Below, piece after piece: positions 32,840 to 43,439 of a DNA stretch of 64,000 nucleotides (its first letter is position 1; each line of letters opens with the position of its first letter). The notes under the pieces were generated by a model that was given only the letters and a program-made list of their open reading frames with translations, was not told where the DNA came from and searched no databases. The position numbers were made by a program, and so were the translations under genes. The stretch lies in the NCBI GenBank assembly GCA_963693315.1, contig OY856187.1:390873269-390937268 (forward strand), read 5' to 3'. Source of the stretch: Diogma glabrata (taxonomy: Eukaryota > Arthropoda > Insecta > Diptera > Cylindrotomidae).

Positions 32840-34156
32840 TTATACATTTACTACTGGGGAGTCGCTCGATAACTGGTTCTCGGTGACTCCTTCCCAGTTT
32901 TCCGCTTGAGCTAAATTTACTCTTCTACTATTATTATAATTATTGTTATTATTCCCATTCTTATTAAAATTTCTATTTTTATCATCATTAAATCTTTTAT
33001 TCAAATTATTATTGTTATTATTGGAATAATATCCATTATTAAAATTCTTATTGTTACTGGAATTATTTCCATTGTAACCGTATGCATTATTATTAAAATT
33101 TCTATTATTATTAGTATTATTATAATTATTATAATTATTATAATTATTTCGATTCTTATTCTTCTGATAAGATCGATTAAAATTTTTCTTATGTTGATAG
33201 TTGTTGGCTTGATTTCTATAGTCATTTCTATAGTTCCGTGCATTAAAATGTAGCATTCGTGCTGTGTTCGATTGCTCATCTACTTCGGCAGCATATTGGA
33301 TCGCTTCCTGAAGTGAATTAAGTCTCGCGGCATATACCATGTTTTTGATTGGTTCATTTAAACCAGTCTTGAATGCGTTTAGTCCCGTTTGTTCATTTAA
33401 TTTAGTGATGATATCAGCATGTTTATCACCTTGCTCTGATATCTGTAATGCATTGAGTTCAGTTATCATACCTTCAATTTTGTTCCCAAATGATTCGGCA
33501 GATAAATTATTTTGACGCGCTTGAGTGATTTGTGTTTGAATATTCAAACAAGTCGTCCGTTTTTTGAAAATCTTATTAAATATTAATTTAAGTTCTTCAA
33601 TGCTATTGGGTTTTTTAATCGAAACTAATTTCGTTTTCGCGTTCAAAGTTAGTCTGGTATCCCAGATGAATGCTATCAATTTAGTTTTTTCTTCATCATC
33701 TTTCAGCGTGCAGCTCAGATGTTGTATCAAATTTAAAAATATTGGAAGATCATTAGATTTTCCATCGAAAGTCGGTATTATTTTCAATGTTTTCTCAATA
33801 TCGAAGGATGCCATTTCTATTCCTGGTATCTCTTCTGTCTCTTGTAAATCTGATATTTCCTCAGTATCTTGAAGTGAGCTCTCTAATAAGTCCTCAGAAA
33901 AAGTAGCTAATTTTTTCTTGAGTTCTTGATAAGCAGATTTAAATTTTCCTTGAAGTTTATCAAGGGTTTTTGAATCAAGTACTGTAATGAAAGTCTTTGA
34001 TAGCTCTTTGTATTCTTGTTTGAGTGTACTTACTCTCGTACAAAGATTAAGGATATGCTCATGCGTGTAAGTTCTATTTGGGTTCTTTGTAAAATTAGAG
34101 TATAATCTCTCAAATTCACTGATTATCTCTTTCGCTTTTTGCACTGATTCCATCAA
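32840..34156 (-). CDS. Gag of element B
   Basis: A 438-residue open frame. The N-terminal 110 residues are predicted coiled-coil-like (many Lys/Glu/Leu). A capsid-like region follows (about 115-310) with FDGKSNDLPIFLNLIQHL. The C-terminus (about 315-420) is highly Asn/Arg-rich with long runs of NN-Y-N and has no CCHC knuckle, as in mdg1-group Gag proteins that use a basic Asn-rich nucleocapsid. The frame ends just as the protease frame opens in the -1 frame. The copy is intact although pol is not. Confidence 0.85.
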   Translation of the reverse strand: MMESVQKAKEIISEFERLYSNFTKNPNRTYTHEHILNLCTRVSTLKQEYKELSKTFITVLDSKTLDKLQGKFKSAYQELKKKLATFSEDLLESSLQDTEEISDLQETEEIPGIEMASFDIEKTLKIIPTFDGKSNDLPIFLNLIQHLSCTLKDDEEKTKLIAFIWDTRLTLNAKTKLVSIKKPNSIEELKLIFNKIFKKRTTCLNIQTQITQARQNNLSAESFGNKIEGMITELNALQISEQGDKHADIITKLNEQTGLNAFKTGLNEPIKNMVYAARLNSLQEAIQYAAEVDEQSNTARMLHFNARNYRNDYRNQANNYQHKKNFNRSYQKNKNRNNYNNYNNYNNTNNNRNFNNNAYGYNGNNSSNNKNFNNGYYSNNNNNNLNKRFNDDKNRNFNKNGNNNNNYNNSRRVNLAQAENWEGVTENQLSSDSPVVNV

Positions 34157-34345
34157 CTAAAACTATCTTCCCAAAAATATTTTCCACCAACAAAAACTAT
34201 CTATCAACAAAAATTATTTACCAAAAAAATTATTCATAAAAATGTTTTCAAACAAAAACAACAAAATTATTATTTTAAAATTTATTTTGCATACTCAGTT
34301 ATAAATATATATTTTTTTTTATAGAAAATAAAAATATTATATGTG

Positions 34346-34573
34346 TCAAACAACAACACTTTTGTTCACCTGTTTCTTAATGCTATTTAAAAAATATACT
34401 TTTAGTCTATACATCAATAAAATTATTATTATTACTATAATAGTGGTAACGGCAATAATTTCATATTTATTTATTTTCTCACTAACTGTATTGCCAGTTA
34501 TATTAGTCGCGGACCCGGCACCGTTCGTGACTATGATCTCTTTTTCTTCGGGTTTTTGACTATTGTTACCCAT
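34346..34573 (-). CDS. Small membrane-anchored accessory frame of element B (MGN start)
   Basis: A 75-codon frame beginning MGNNSQ, which fits an N-myristoylation signal (Met-Gly-x3-Ser), followed by a single hydrophobic segment (about residues 37-55) and a basic tail. It lies between the first short frame and gag. I recall short frames of this kind preceding gag in mdg1/412-type elements, but the function is not known; the assignment is inference from position and architecture. Confidence 0.55.
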   Translation of the reverse strand: MGNNSQKPEEKEIIVTNGAGSATNITGNTVSEKINKYEIIAVTTIIVIIIILLMYRLKVYFLNSIKKQVNKSVVV

Positions 34574-35129
34574 CTTTTGTTAAAATTAATTATAAACCGT
34601 AAATAAAAAAAATAAGAAATTATTCTCGTTTAGCGGAAAAAATTTAAAGAAAATTTTATTAAAATTCTAGTTTTTATTAAAATTAGGCTTATATTATAAA
34701 AATTTTTGATTTGTTTAATTAATTCTTAAAAAAAAAAATATTAATTTTTATTGAAAAATAAAATATACAGATATTATTCTAATGATAATTTTTTATTTTT
34801 ATTCCTTAATTTCCTTTCTTTCTTTAAAAAGGCTCTTCTGTTTTTTATGTTAGCTGCTTCTTCTAAAAACAATTTCTTCTGTACTTCTGTCGTTGTTTCT
34901 AAACTCGCCAAAAGATGGTAATTTTTCAAATCACGAGCTAATCTTGCTCCTTCGCCCCCTCTATCTTTCTTGAACTCTATAACCGCTGCTTGATTATTAA
35001 TCTTTTGTTTGTTTTGATTAATTAAATTTTTCTTCCTATAATCGGCTAATGAAATCGGTTGTTTTTTCCTGGCCTCTAGCTGATACTCTCCTCTTATTGC
35101 TTCCACGTCCGCGTTGGTTTTGGTCGCCA

Positions 35130-36192
<1,063 letters not shown>

Positions 36193-36202
36193 ATAGCTTT
36201 AT

Positions 36203-37168
36203 CTAATAAGCAAAAGTTTCTTTGACCACTTAGATATAATTGGATTAGATTTTGCTGGAGTAAAGATGATTTCCAAATAAATGTATCATGTGCAGTTTCT
36301 CCAAATTTCGGATTGATTGATAAAATTAGTAAATCGAAATCACATACCTAAATGAAAATAATTTAAATTATATATAATTGTTATAAAGCTGGCTTTGATT
36401 TAAAACTAATTAAGATAAAAGAGGTCAAAACAACGAACTGAAAAAATATAATTAACCGAATATTTATTGGTCGAGAGTTAATAATTAAATAATGATTTAT
36501 TTAAAACCGTACTATCTGAATATTCTTAGAATGACCACCTTTCCGACACGTAAACGTGTTCAATACTTTTTTCTGTTTTTTTTAAATATGTGTGTTCCGT
36601 CGATACATCCTACGATCCCTGGAAATCCATGTTGTTGATAAAATCTTAAAAAAAAAACAAGTAAGAAAAAGTTTTCAGATTTAATTTATTTCCTTATTAA
36701 TTTACCTCGATTTAATTTTATTTAGCTCATTCGTTGTTTTAGGAAATACAATATACTTTTCAAATAAATGTTTGTTTAATGTATTGCTGATTTCCTTTAT
36801 GCATCGACTAGCAGATGATTGACTTACTGCCAGAAGAAAACCATCTCCAACAATTCGCTGATATGACCCTACAAGAAAAACATAATTTTGTGTTGAATTT
36901 AAATAATATACCATGTAATTACCTGTGGCATAAAAGCGAATGGCAATAAGTATCCTCAACATTATTTGCAGTCCATTAATGCTCCGTCTTTGTCTCAAGA
37001 AACAGGAAAGTTCCTCAATAAAATTTTTGGGAACCTAAATGGCTCTTGAAATCTGGCATCATTTATTGAAAAAGGATTGTTGATGTCTCTTAGTTCCCGA
37101 CGTCGTCTAATAAGACCAATCCTTTCCTCTTTCTTCTTTGCTGCTAACATTATTTTTGATGATTTCAT
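36203..37168 (-). pseudogene. HARBI1-like nuclease relic, exons 1-4
   Basis: Exon 1 starts at the ATG at 37168 and contains RRRELRDINNPF and LRQRRSINGLQ before a GTAATT donor at 36922. Exon 2 (36868-36706) carries GSYQRIVGDGF and VSQSSASRCI, the HARBI1 helix-turn-helix region. Exon 3 (36644-36513) carries FPGIVGCIDGTH, with the first catalytic Asp, and RKGGHSKNIQI. Exon 4 (36347-36203) carries CDFDLLILSI and TAHDTFIW, with the second-Asp region of the nuclease, ending NFCLL. Introns have consensus GT and AG ends except that the donor after exon 4 reads ATAAAG where GTAAAG is expected. Frameshifts lie at an A-run in exon 1 (near 37020) and in exon 3 (near 36550). HARBI1-like proteins are the DDE nucleases of PIF/Harbinger transposons. 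The gene continues at 25722 and 15238. Confidence 0.88.
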
Positions 37169-38631
37169 TGTAACCTAAAAATAATTAATTTACATAATAT
37201 TTCCAGTTTATTCAATCATTTGTTGAATCTCCAGTTGCCAAATTGTATTGATGAAAAAAAACAGGGAACAATTTCCAGGTTATGTGCCAATATTTGAGTT
37301 GTGCAATTAAATAATAACTCCAAGATTATGTAATTTTATTATAAAACTCCTTTATTTAATAATTCCAAGATTTATGTAATTTTTATTATAAAACTCCTTT
37401 TTCGTTTTAAATTAATATCAAATCTTAAGTATTTTTTGATCAAGGTATTCACTATTAAAATAACTTTTATGAAAAAAGATCTACAACACGTTTGAGCTTC
37501 TTTGCTCTAAGAAAACCGCACTACAACTGATGATAACTAGCTTCAGAAAAAACGAATATAAATTTTTAGCCAATCAGCGTTCTGGTGAACTCATGTTTCA
37601 CCAATCTAAAATAAGTTGCCTACGTGATTGAAAATGCAATTAAGCATTTTTGAACAAGTGAGAAATTTGTTTATTATTTAAATTATGAAAATTTATGAAA
37701 TTGTTTAATTAGTGAAATTTGATTTAGGTTTATAACATTATACAAAGTAGTTTATACACCGGGTGTATAATATGTATTAGAACTTCAAAGTTTTACATGA
37801 ATAAGGGACTGGTGTGGTGAACCACAACACATTACAAAATTCTATTTAAACTTACGTAATTGAACTTTTGACTATACTTTTAAAATTAAAATGGCATTTC
37901 AAGATTAAGGACAATATAAAATTTTTTTTGTTGTTTGGTTTTAAAAATGACAATAAACAAATTCTGTTATAGACCAGGTCCAAACCGTTATAAATATCGA
38001 AATTGACGAAAAATTCTTAGCAGTATACGAATGGTCGGAAAATGTAGTTAATGGTCTAAGTAATTAAGGAAAAATCGACGAAACTGAGTAAAAGTCCCGG
38101 AAAGGGGTGGGGGGGTTGTAGTATATACGTTTTTAGGGGTTTGTATTAGTTTTTTGCGATTTGCGGCTAAACTATGCATTCTCTTGAAAAAATTTAAATG
38201 CAAAAGTTTTAGATAATAAAAAAATCTAAAACTTTCTTACTGGACATTATTGACCATATAGTCCAGGAAAATTAGTCAAATAAAGGCAAGTATCTCGGAA
38301 TGAGAGATAGTCGGCTGTAAACTTGTATAAACCTTTATTTTGGCACCCTTAATCTTGTCTCAAAACCTACTTATCGTAGGGTGTCCGCGTCTCCAGATTT
38401 TCCAAGGTCAAAGGTAAAAAAAATCGATTTTATACACATTTATTGCAAATATCTCGTTTCCTATGGGCTTTATGCTATTTGTATATATAATAAATATTGT
38501 ATAGAGGATTAAATTCTCTACAACTTTTGTTTAAACATTTTTTTATATATTGAACCATTTTTGAGATAGAGAGCAGTGTTTAACTATTTAGAGTATCATT
38601 CGAGGTCAACCTGTAGTCTCGATTTAAAACG
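37169..38631. other. No gene seen; contains a perfect 19-bp palindrome
   Basis: AT-rich sequence. TTATACACC-G-GGTGTATAA (about 37752-37770) is a perfect inverted repeat of unknown meaning. A G-run (GGGGTGGGGGGGTTG) lies at about 38104-38118. No Myb-like partner gene of the Harbinger type was recognised upstream of the HARBI1-like relic. Confidence 0.4.
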
Positions 38632-39407
38632 TTTTTTTTTTTTTTAATAAAATGTGTTGTGTAATAGGGTTTAGAATATGTGTCACAACAACACATCTAA
38701 ACATCTGTGGGTTGAAGCCACCTGAGACTAAGTGTTCCGGCAAACTATTCCATTTGTACGCAGTTCGGACAAAGAAGTCTCTCTGCGATCTGCCAGTATG
38801 ACAGCGTGGGATCTTTACCGTTTCACCGGTTGCGGCAGCCGATTGCCGAGTGGAACGGGGGTAAGAATAAGTTTGAGGCATGATGCCTCTGATTTCATCT
38901 GAGCACTGCTGATGACGATATTTGTAAAAAACAACGAGGTCAGCAACAGGGCGACGATGTTGTAGGGAATCAAGTTTTGATGTCAAAGTTCGATCACCTA
39001 CAATTCGTATAGCTCGCTTTTGAACTGAGTCCAAGAGAGCCAAGATGGAAACAGAGGCAGCACCCCAAACTTGACAGCAGTACTCCATACAGGGACGAAT
39101 ATAGGACTTATAAACATGGAGCAATTGGTATGGAGTGAAAAAATTTTTGCATCTATTTAGGAGGCCGAGTTTTTTAGACGCGCTTTTTGCCATCGCCATT
39201 ACATGATCGTTCCAGAGTAGGTCATTTGAAACTGTGACACCCAATAAACGAATGTTTTTACATTCACCTATTGGTTCATCACACATACTAAATAAAATAT
39301 CTTTGGGGAACTCGGTCTTTAATCTGGAAACAATCAGCAGCTGTGTTTTGGTAGAGTTGAAATTGACAAGGTTTTGGTCACCCCAGTCGGCGACTTTATT
39401 CTGGTCT
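38632..39407 (-). pseudogene. 5'-truncated non-LTR retrotransposon (LINE) with poly(A) tail
   Basis: The minus-strand frame encodes only the C-terminal part of a LINE reverse transcriptase polyprotein. It starts mid-protein with VADWGDQNLVNFNSTKTQ and runs through IRLLGVTVSNDLLW, SASKKLGLL, YKSYIRPCMEYCCQVWG and DSVQKRAIRIVG, all typical of the thumb/C-terminal region of Jockey/CR1-like elements. The catalytic RT core and any endonuclease are missing, as expected of 5' truncation during target-primed reverse transcription. The 3' end is marked by 14 A residues (complement of 38632-38645). TTAAAA occurs on both sides (38624-38629 and 39411-39416), a possible target duplication. The frame that runs past the tail to 38624 is not biologically meaningful. 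Confidence 0.88.
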
Positions 39408-39643
39408 TTGTTAAAAGAAAAAATATTAACAAAAAATGAAATATAATATTTTATGACACGCGTGAGAAATTATGTAATTTCTTTTTGACCAACTTATTGA
39501 TTTATTGTTTGTTTATATTTTCTTTTCAATGGATTTATTTTGTTGGGATAGGTTAACGAAAATGAGTTAAACAAATTTAAATTTTATGTTTATTTGCAAT
39601 TCGTATGAAAAGAATTTATATTTTATGATCATGACTAAAGCCG
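39408..39643. other. No gene seen
   Basis: Short AT-rich interval between the LINE and the foldback MITE. Confidence 0.4.
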
Positions 39644-39872
39644 CAATTAGACTATTGCAGAACTCTGCAATATTTCTGCAATAATCGTGCAATGGTAGTG
39701 TGTAAAATATTCATTAAAGAAAAGTTTGGCAATGTACTCATTGCAAAACATTGTAATGAGTCAATGCAATGTTTTGCAATGAGTTCATTTCCAAACTTTT
39801 CTGCAATGAATATTTTACAATAAACCATTGCAGAAATATTGCAGAGTTCTGCAATAGTCTGCAGCTTAATTG
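39644..39872. mobile_element. Short foldback MITE
   Basis: About 230 bp made of two imperfect inverted arms centred near 39755. Outer parts read AGACTATTGCAGAACTCTGCA and its complement; inner parts contain TGAATATTTTA/TAAAATATTCA and GCAATG-type repeats. CAATTA is present at both outer ends, in inverted form. No coding capacity. Confidence 0.75.
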
Positions 39873-40005
39873 TTGAGTTATGATTCTTTTCTTAATTTTC
39901 TTTGTGAATTCGTGGATGCATTTAAGATGCAGCACAGTGTCAGCGATTCTTGCGTCTCCTAACTTTAATGGTAGTAATCCGTTGTTATTGCTTAAGTCTT
40001 TTATC

Positions 40006-40509
40006 TCAATTTGTTGAGCTCAATTTGTTTCCACTTCCACTTGGATTATTGCAGGTTTTTTCACATTGTTGTGAGCAAACTCGAAACACTTCATTTAAAT
40101 TTCCACAATACGATGCTGAGCAGATGTTATTTGACTGACAAACACCAGATGCATCTCGTACGAAACCTTGTAGACAGAAACATCCTCGGTTGCCTGTTGA
40201 TGATGTGCATTGTCGATTACTGCAAGTAACTTGACAATTTGGTCCATTATCCAAATAATGTTCATTCGATGGACAGCAAACTGTTGCTGCAAGTTGACAT
40301 TTGCAGTTAAACATCACATATCCAGGATCGCAATAGCACCTTTGTTTGCATGTTGAGCTTGGTAGAGTACACGGTTTTTGATACCAAGCGCAGGTTTGTG
40401 GGCAGTTGGATGGAGCGCAATTCAATAATGTTGCATGCTTTTCACAAGTTATACTGGAACATTCTCTTATATGCAGTGCAAATAAAATAAACAAGTAAAA
40501 TTTTAACAT
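40006..40509 (-). CDS. Secreted TIL-domain (trypsin-inhibitor-like) cysteine-rich protein
   Basis: A 167-residue frame beginning MLKFYLFILFALHIRECSS, a clear signal peptide, so the product is secreted. Two Cys-rich TIL-type modules follow. The first runs from CEKHATLLNC to CKC, with CPQTC and CYCDPGY. The second runs from CCPSNEHYLDNG to CQSNNIC, with CQVTC and CFCLQGF. A third begins (YCGNLNEVFRVCSQQCEKTC) but stops after the third conserved Cys at TGA 40006. TIL modules normally have ten cysteines in five disulfides and expose a loop that inhibits serine proteases; insects use them in immunity, digestion and silk or venom protection. The truncated third module may mean a further exon lies downstream or a premature stop. 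A TATA/Inr pair lies just upstream. This is the only intact-looking host gene in the window. Confidence 0.82.
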   Translation of the reverse strand: MLKFYLFILFALHIRECSSITCEKHATLLNCAPSNCPQTCAWYQKPCTLPSSTCKQRCYCDPGYVMFNCKCQLAATVCCPSNEHYLDNGPNCQVTCSNRQCTSSTGNRGCFCLQGFVRDASGVCQSNNICSASYCGNLNEVFRVCSQQCEKTCNNPSGSGNKLSSTN

Positions 40510-40537
40510 ACTGATATAATATTTTTAAACGTTATGT

Positions 40538-40568
40538 ACTGATTTGAGGAGAGCACTGTACGTATAAA
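40538..40568 (-). promoter_or_regulatory. Candidate core promoter of the TIL gene (TATA plus Inr)
   Basis: On the minus strand TTATAC (about 40568-40563) is followed about 26 bases later by TCAGT (40542-40538), the arthropod initiator consensus. The predicted 5' leader to the ATG at 40509 would be about 30 bases. The spacing fits a TATA/Inr promoter; transcription start is inferred. Confidence 0.5.
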
Positions 40569-40578
40569 TTATTCTTTT

Positions 40579-41127
40579 GTAATTTTATACTAAATTTTTA
40601 TCGCGTTTCGTATCAAAATAATTATTGTTTTTGCATTTTATATTTGTTTCTGACAACGAAATTTATTGTATAATTAGGCTAAAAGTAACGATTAAATTTA
40701 AGTTTAAATTATCAGGCAGTTTTGAATTTCCAACGTTGCTTGGCATACCGCAGATTTCGTGTTTTATTATATATCACAGTTTAAAGAATTGACCAACGTC
40801 ATATTCAGAATTCGCTACTTCTCTTTTCTATTTGGACTTTGATAACTGTGAAATTTTATAGTCAGTTTTTGTTGCGTTTCGTATCAAAATTATTATTCTT
40901 TTCGCATTTTATATTTGTTTCTGGCATCCAAATTTATTGTATAATTATGCTAAACTAGTTAAAAGTAATGATTAAATTCAAGCTTAAAGTTTTGAGCTTC
41001 CAATAAACGTGGCTTGGTAAACCGTGACTTTCGGGTTTACAAGATTATATCGCACAGTTTAAATAATTGACAAACGTCATACCTAGAATTCACTACTTCT
41101 CTCCTTTATTTGGACTTTGACAATGGT
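40579..41127. repeat. Tandem duplication, two units of about 271 bp
   Basis: Unit 1 (40579-40849) and unit 2 (40850-41127) share GCGTTTCGTATCAAAAT, TGCATTTTATATTTGTTTCTG-like, AAATTTATTGTATAATTA, CACAGTTTAAA-AATTGAC-AACGTCATA and ATTTGGACTTTGA. Divergence is moderate. The array sits directly upstream of the TIL promoter, so it may duplicate upstream regulatory DNA. Confidence 0.85.
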
Positions 41128-41130
41128 ATA

Positions 41131-42689
41131 CACTAACCCAGTGGTTCTCAAAGCGTGTTCCGCGGATCACTGGTGTTCCGCGATGTACTTTCCACTGTTC
41201 CGCGAAAAAATCAAATGTACAATCAATTCAATTAAAAATTGTTTGAAAATAAAAATCAATTCAATGTAAAATTTACACGTACGTAAAATTTACACGTTTC
41301 TCGGCTTTGTATGAATAAAAATATCTTTCGGGTTAAAATTACTTCTTGAAAACATAATTATTGCAAAACATAAATATTAAACAAAACATAATTATTGCAG
41401 TTATAAAAATTCTCCTTTTACACATAAATAAATAAAAAATGTATGAAGTTTTTGTTTCACACGATATGAACAAATGATTAGATAAGAAACCCGTTTACTT
41501 CTTCCGAATTTTCTAGTTTTACTTTAAATGAAGAAGAAGAATTGACGTCGCTTTCTTCAGATCGTGGATTAAAATTACAGTTCCATGAAAACACTCCTGA
41601 AATTTTTTGGATCTCTGTTAAAGATGAATACCCGAGTATAAGCAAAAAATCCTTGAACGCATATTATTGTTATTTTCCACGACATAACTTTGCGAAGCAG
41701 GATTTTCAACTATGATCAATTTAAAGACAAACAAACGTGAGAGACTAGGGAATTTAGAAGAAGAAAAGCGTGTGGCGTTATCATTTATTCGCCCCGATAT
41801 CGCTGAGATCTGTAAAGATCGTCAAGCTCATGGATCGCATTAAGTTTGAGATTTTTTTAAAAGTATTGTAATTTTAATTGTGCTTTCAATTAATATATTT
41901 GCATCAATCGATATCGGTACATATTTTATTTATATACATATTATTTTCTAAAAGTAGCACTTGGAAGCAGGCGGTTGCCAATCACACGCTGCGACACGAT
42001 TCCGTTTCCTTTTTGCTTTATAATTAATACGTTTCCATGCAGATCGAAAAAGAATTGAATCCTCATCCCGTTTTCAAACTGTAAAGTGTTTTCATGATTG
42101 GATTGAAAACGGGTTGAAATCGATTTTAAAACTGTGTTGAAAAACTGTCAAAATGTTAAAAAGCGTTTAATTGTGTTTCATTAATTGTGTTCAATATTTT
42201 ACTTTTTTATGCTTGATATTGTATTTTTCTTTTAAATAAAGTTAATGAAATAAACATTTTATAAATCAATGTGAAATAAGTTGTTTTGTAATTAAAAACA
42301 AACATAAACATTTTACTGCGCATGACACGATCCAGTTTTCCGTTTTCATGTATTTTCGAATGTTTGGGTACCGATACGATCCAAAAAAAAAGTCGAGATC
42401 GTATTTCAAAATAAATAGTATTCAAAACTGTAATTGTTGATGTTTTCATAGTGAATTCGATTCGAATTTGGTTTTCAAATCGTTTTGAACTAAGCAAGAA
42501 AACGTAGTAAATAATGGAGTGTTTTGGCAAACATTATTCTGTTTTTTATTGCACTTTTGGTTTCAAAAATGTTAGCCACCCTCGCCCCCTGTTGTAAAGT
42601 GTATACTGTATTGTAGATGTTCCGCCTAAAAATATATCAGAGTTTAGTGTTCCCCGACTTCAAAAAGTTTGAGAACCAAGGCACTAACC
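41131..42689 (+). mobile_element. Decayed hAT element with 8-bp target duplication CACTAACC
   Basis: The element occupies 41139-42681 (1543 bp). Ends read CAGTGGTTCTCAAA on the left and, reversed, CCTTGGTTCTCAAA on the right. Both flanks are exactly CACTAACC (41131-41138 and 42682-42689). It carries the C-terminal remnant of a transposase at about 41510-41842. CAGTGGTTCTCAAA ends are typical of this hAT group. Confidence 0.9.
41510..41842 (+). pseudogene. ZBED5/SCAND3-like hAT transposase, C-terminal remnant
   Basis: Plus-strand coding fragments in shifting frames contain FWISVKDEYPSISKKSLNA, then in another frame FSTMINLKTNKRERLGNLEEE, RVALSFIRPDIAEICKDRQAHGS and a TAA at 41840. These match the C-terminal dimerisation region of hAT-derived proteins of the ZBED5/SCAND3 type. 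The 5' part with the DDE residues is absent, and the conserved Leu-Leu-Pro-Phe-Ser block is frame-disrupted. It is dead, and the element would depend on a relative for movement. Confidence 0.8.
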
Positions 42690-43439
42690 TAATTACCGTT
42701 ACCCAGTTAGCACGGCGTGGAAGTAGAATTTTACAAATTTTTGTTTAAAAACGGATATCCACACTACGCAAGTTCTAAGGGCATTGACTTAAACATTTTG
42801 TGAATTTTTTGAGAAAAACGACAGGGGACATTAAATTCTAAAACTTGGCGACTTTGGCAAGAAACAGATATAAAAGGCCAAAGGGGATATAGACTTTAGG
42901 CGAAGAAAAATGGTGACAATTTTGAAGTCTTTGTTCTCTTCGAGGATATTTTGAATTCCTCAAGAAGAGGAATAATCAAAATTGTATTTTTCTATTTTGC
43001 GTCTAAAATAAAGTCATTTCGATTCCCAAATGCGTATCGAAAAGGCCTTCATTACGATACGCAAAGTTTTGTCTTTCAAGGTTGGTCACATTGGTCATGC
43101 AAACGTTAGTGAACATTAAAACGAATAATTATGTAAATAAAATTAATAAGAATATCTAAATTAGTGTTAAATATTTTAATTAATCAATTATTAAATTTAA
43201 TAATTAAACAGTAATATTATTTTTCAAACAACTTTTATTAAAAATATAAATTTCAGACGCGTTTCGGATATAAAATATTCATCATCAATGAAAGAATTTA
43301 TATTTATGACAATATAATCTAAAAATTTTAGTTTGTTTCTAAAAATATGTATACTATATTGACCATAAAAAATTCAAATCAAAAATGAGAAAATTTAAAA
43401 CTATAAAATATGGCAAGAACAAAAGAATAAAGAAAGGTA
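42690..43439. other. No gene seen
   Basis: AT-rich DNA. A few short frames only; no terminal repeats recognised. Confidence 0.4.

Larger units (their letters stand above)
28078..32850 (-). pseudogene. pol of element B (protease, RT, RNase H, integrase) with in-frame stops and two solo LTRs
   Basis: The frame begins by a -1 shift relative to the end of gag near 32850. Protease carries LIDTGADIS (about 32755). RT (31946-31317) carries TLDLTSSF, LPFGL and YVDD. RNase H (31088-30495) has TTDASNYALG and VTDHRPL. Integrase (29922-28801) has an H-H-C-C finger (HAGGHSG to CEVC) and D, D and E in SMDTVGP, KTDMGTEF and GSIERNH. A C-terminal GPY-type module lies in 28430-28078 (YSGPYEVVDI). In-frame TAA stops lie near 32610, at 32037 and at 31317; the frame is otherwise retained. 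A solo LTR at 29929-30525 separates RNase H from integrase, and another at 28435-28825 cuts the integrase C-terminus. The polyprotein would have supplied reverse transcription and integration; this copy cannot make it. Confidence 0.93.
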
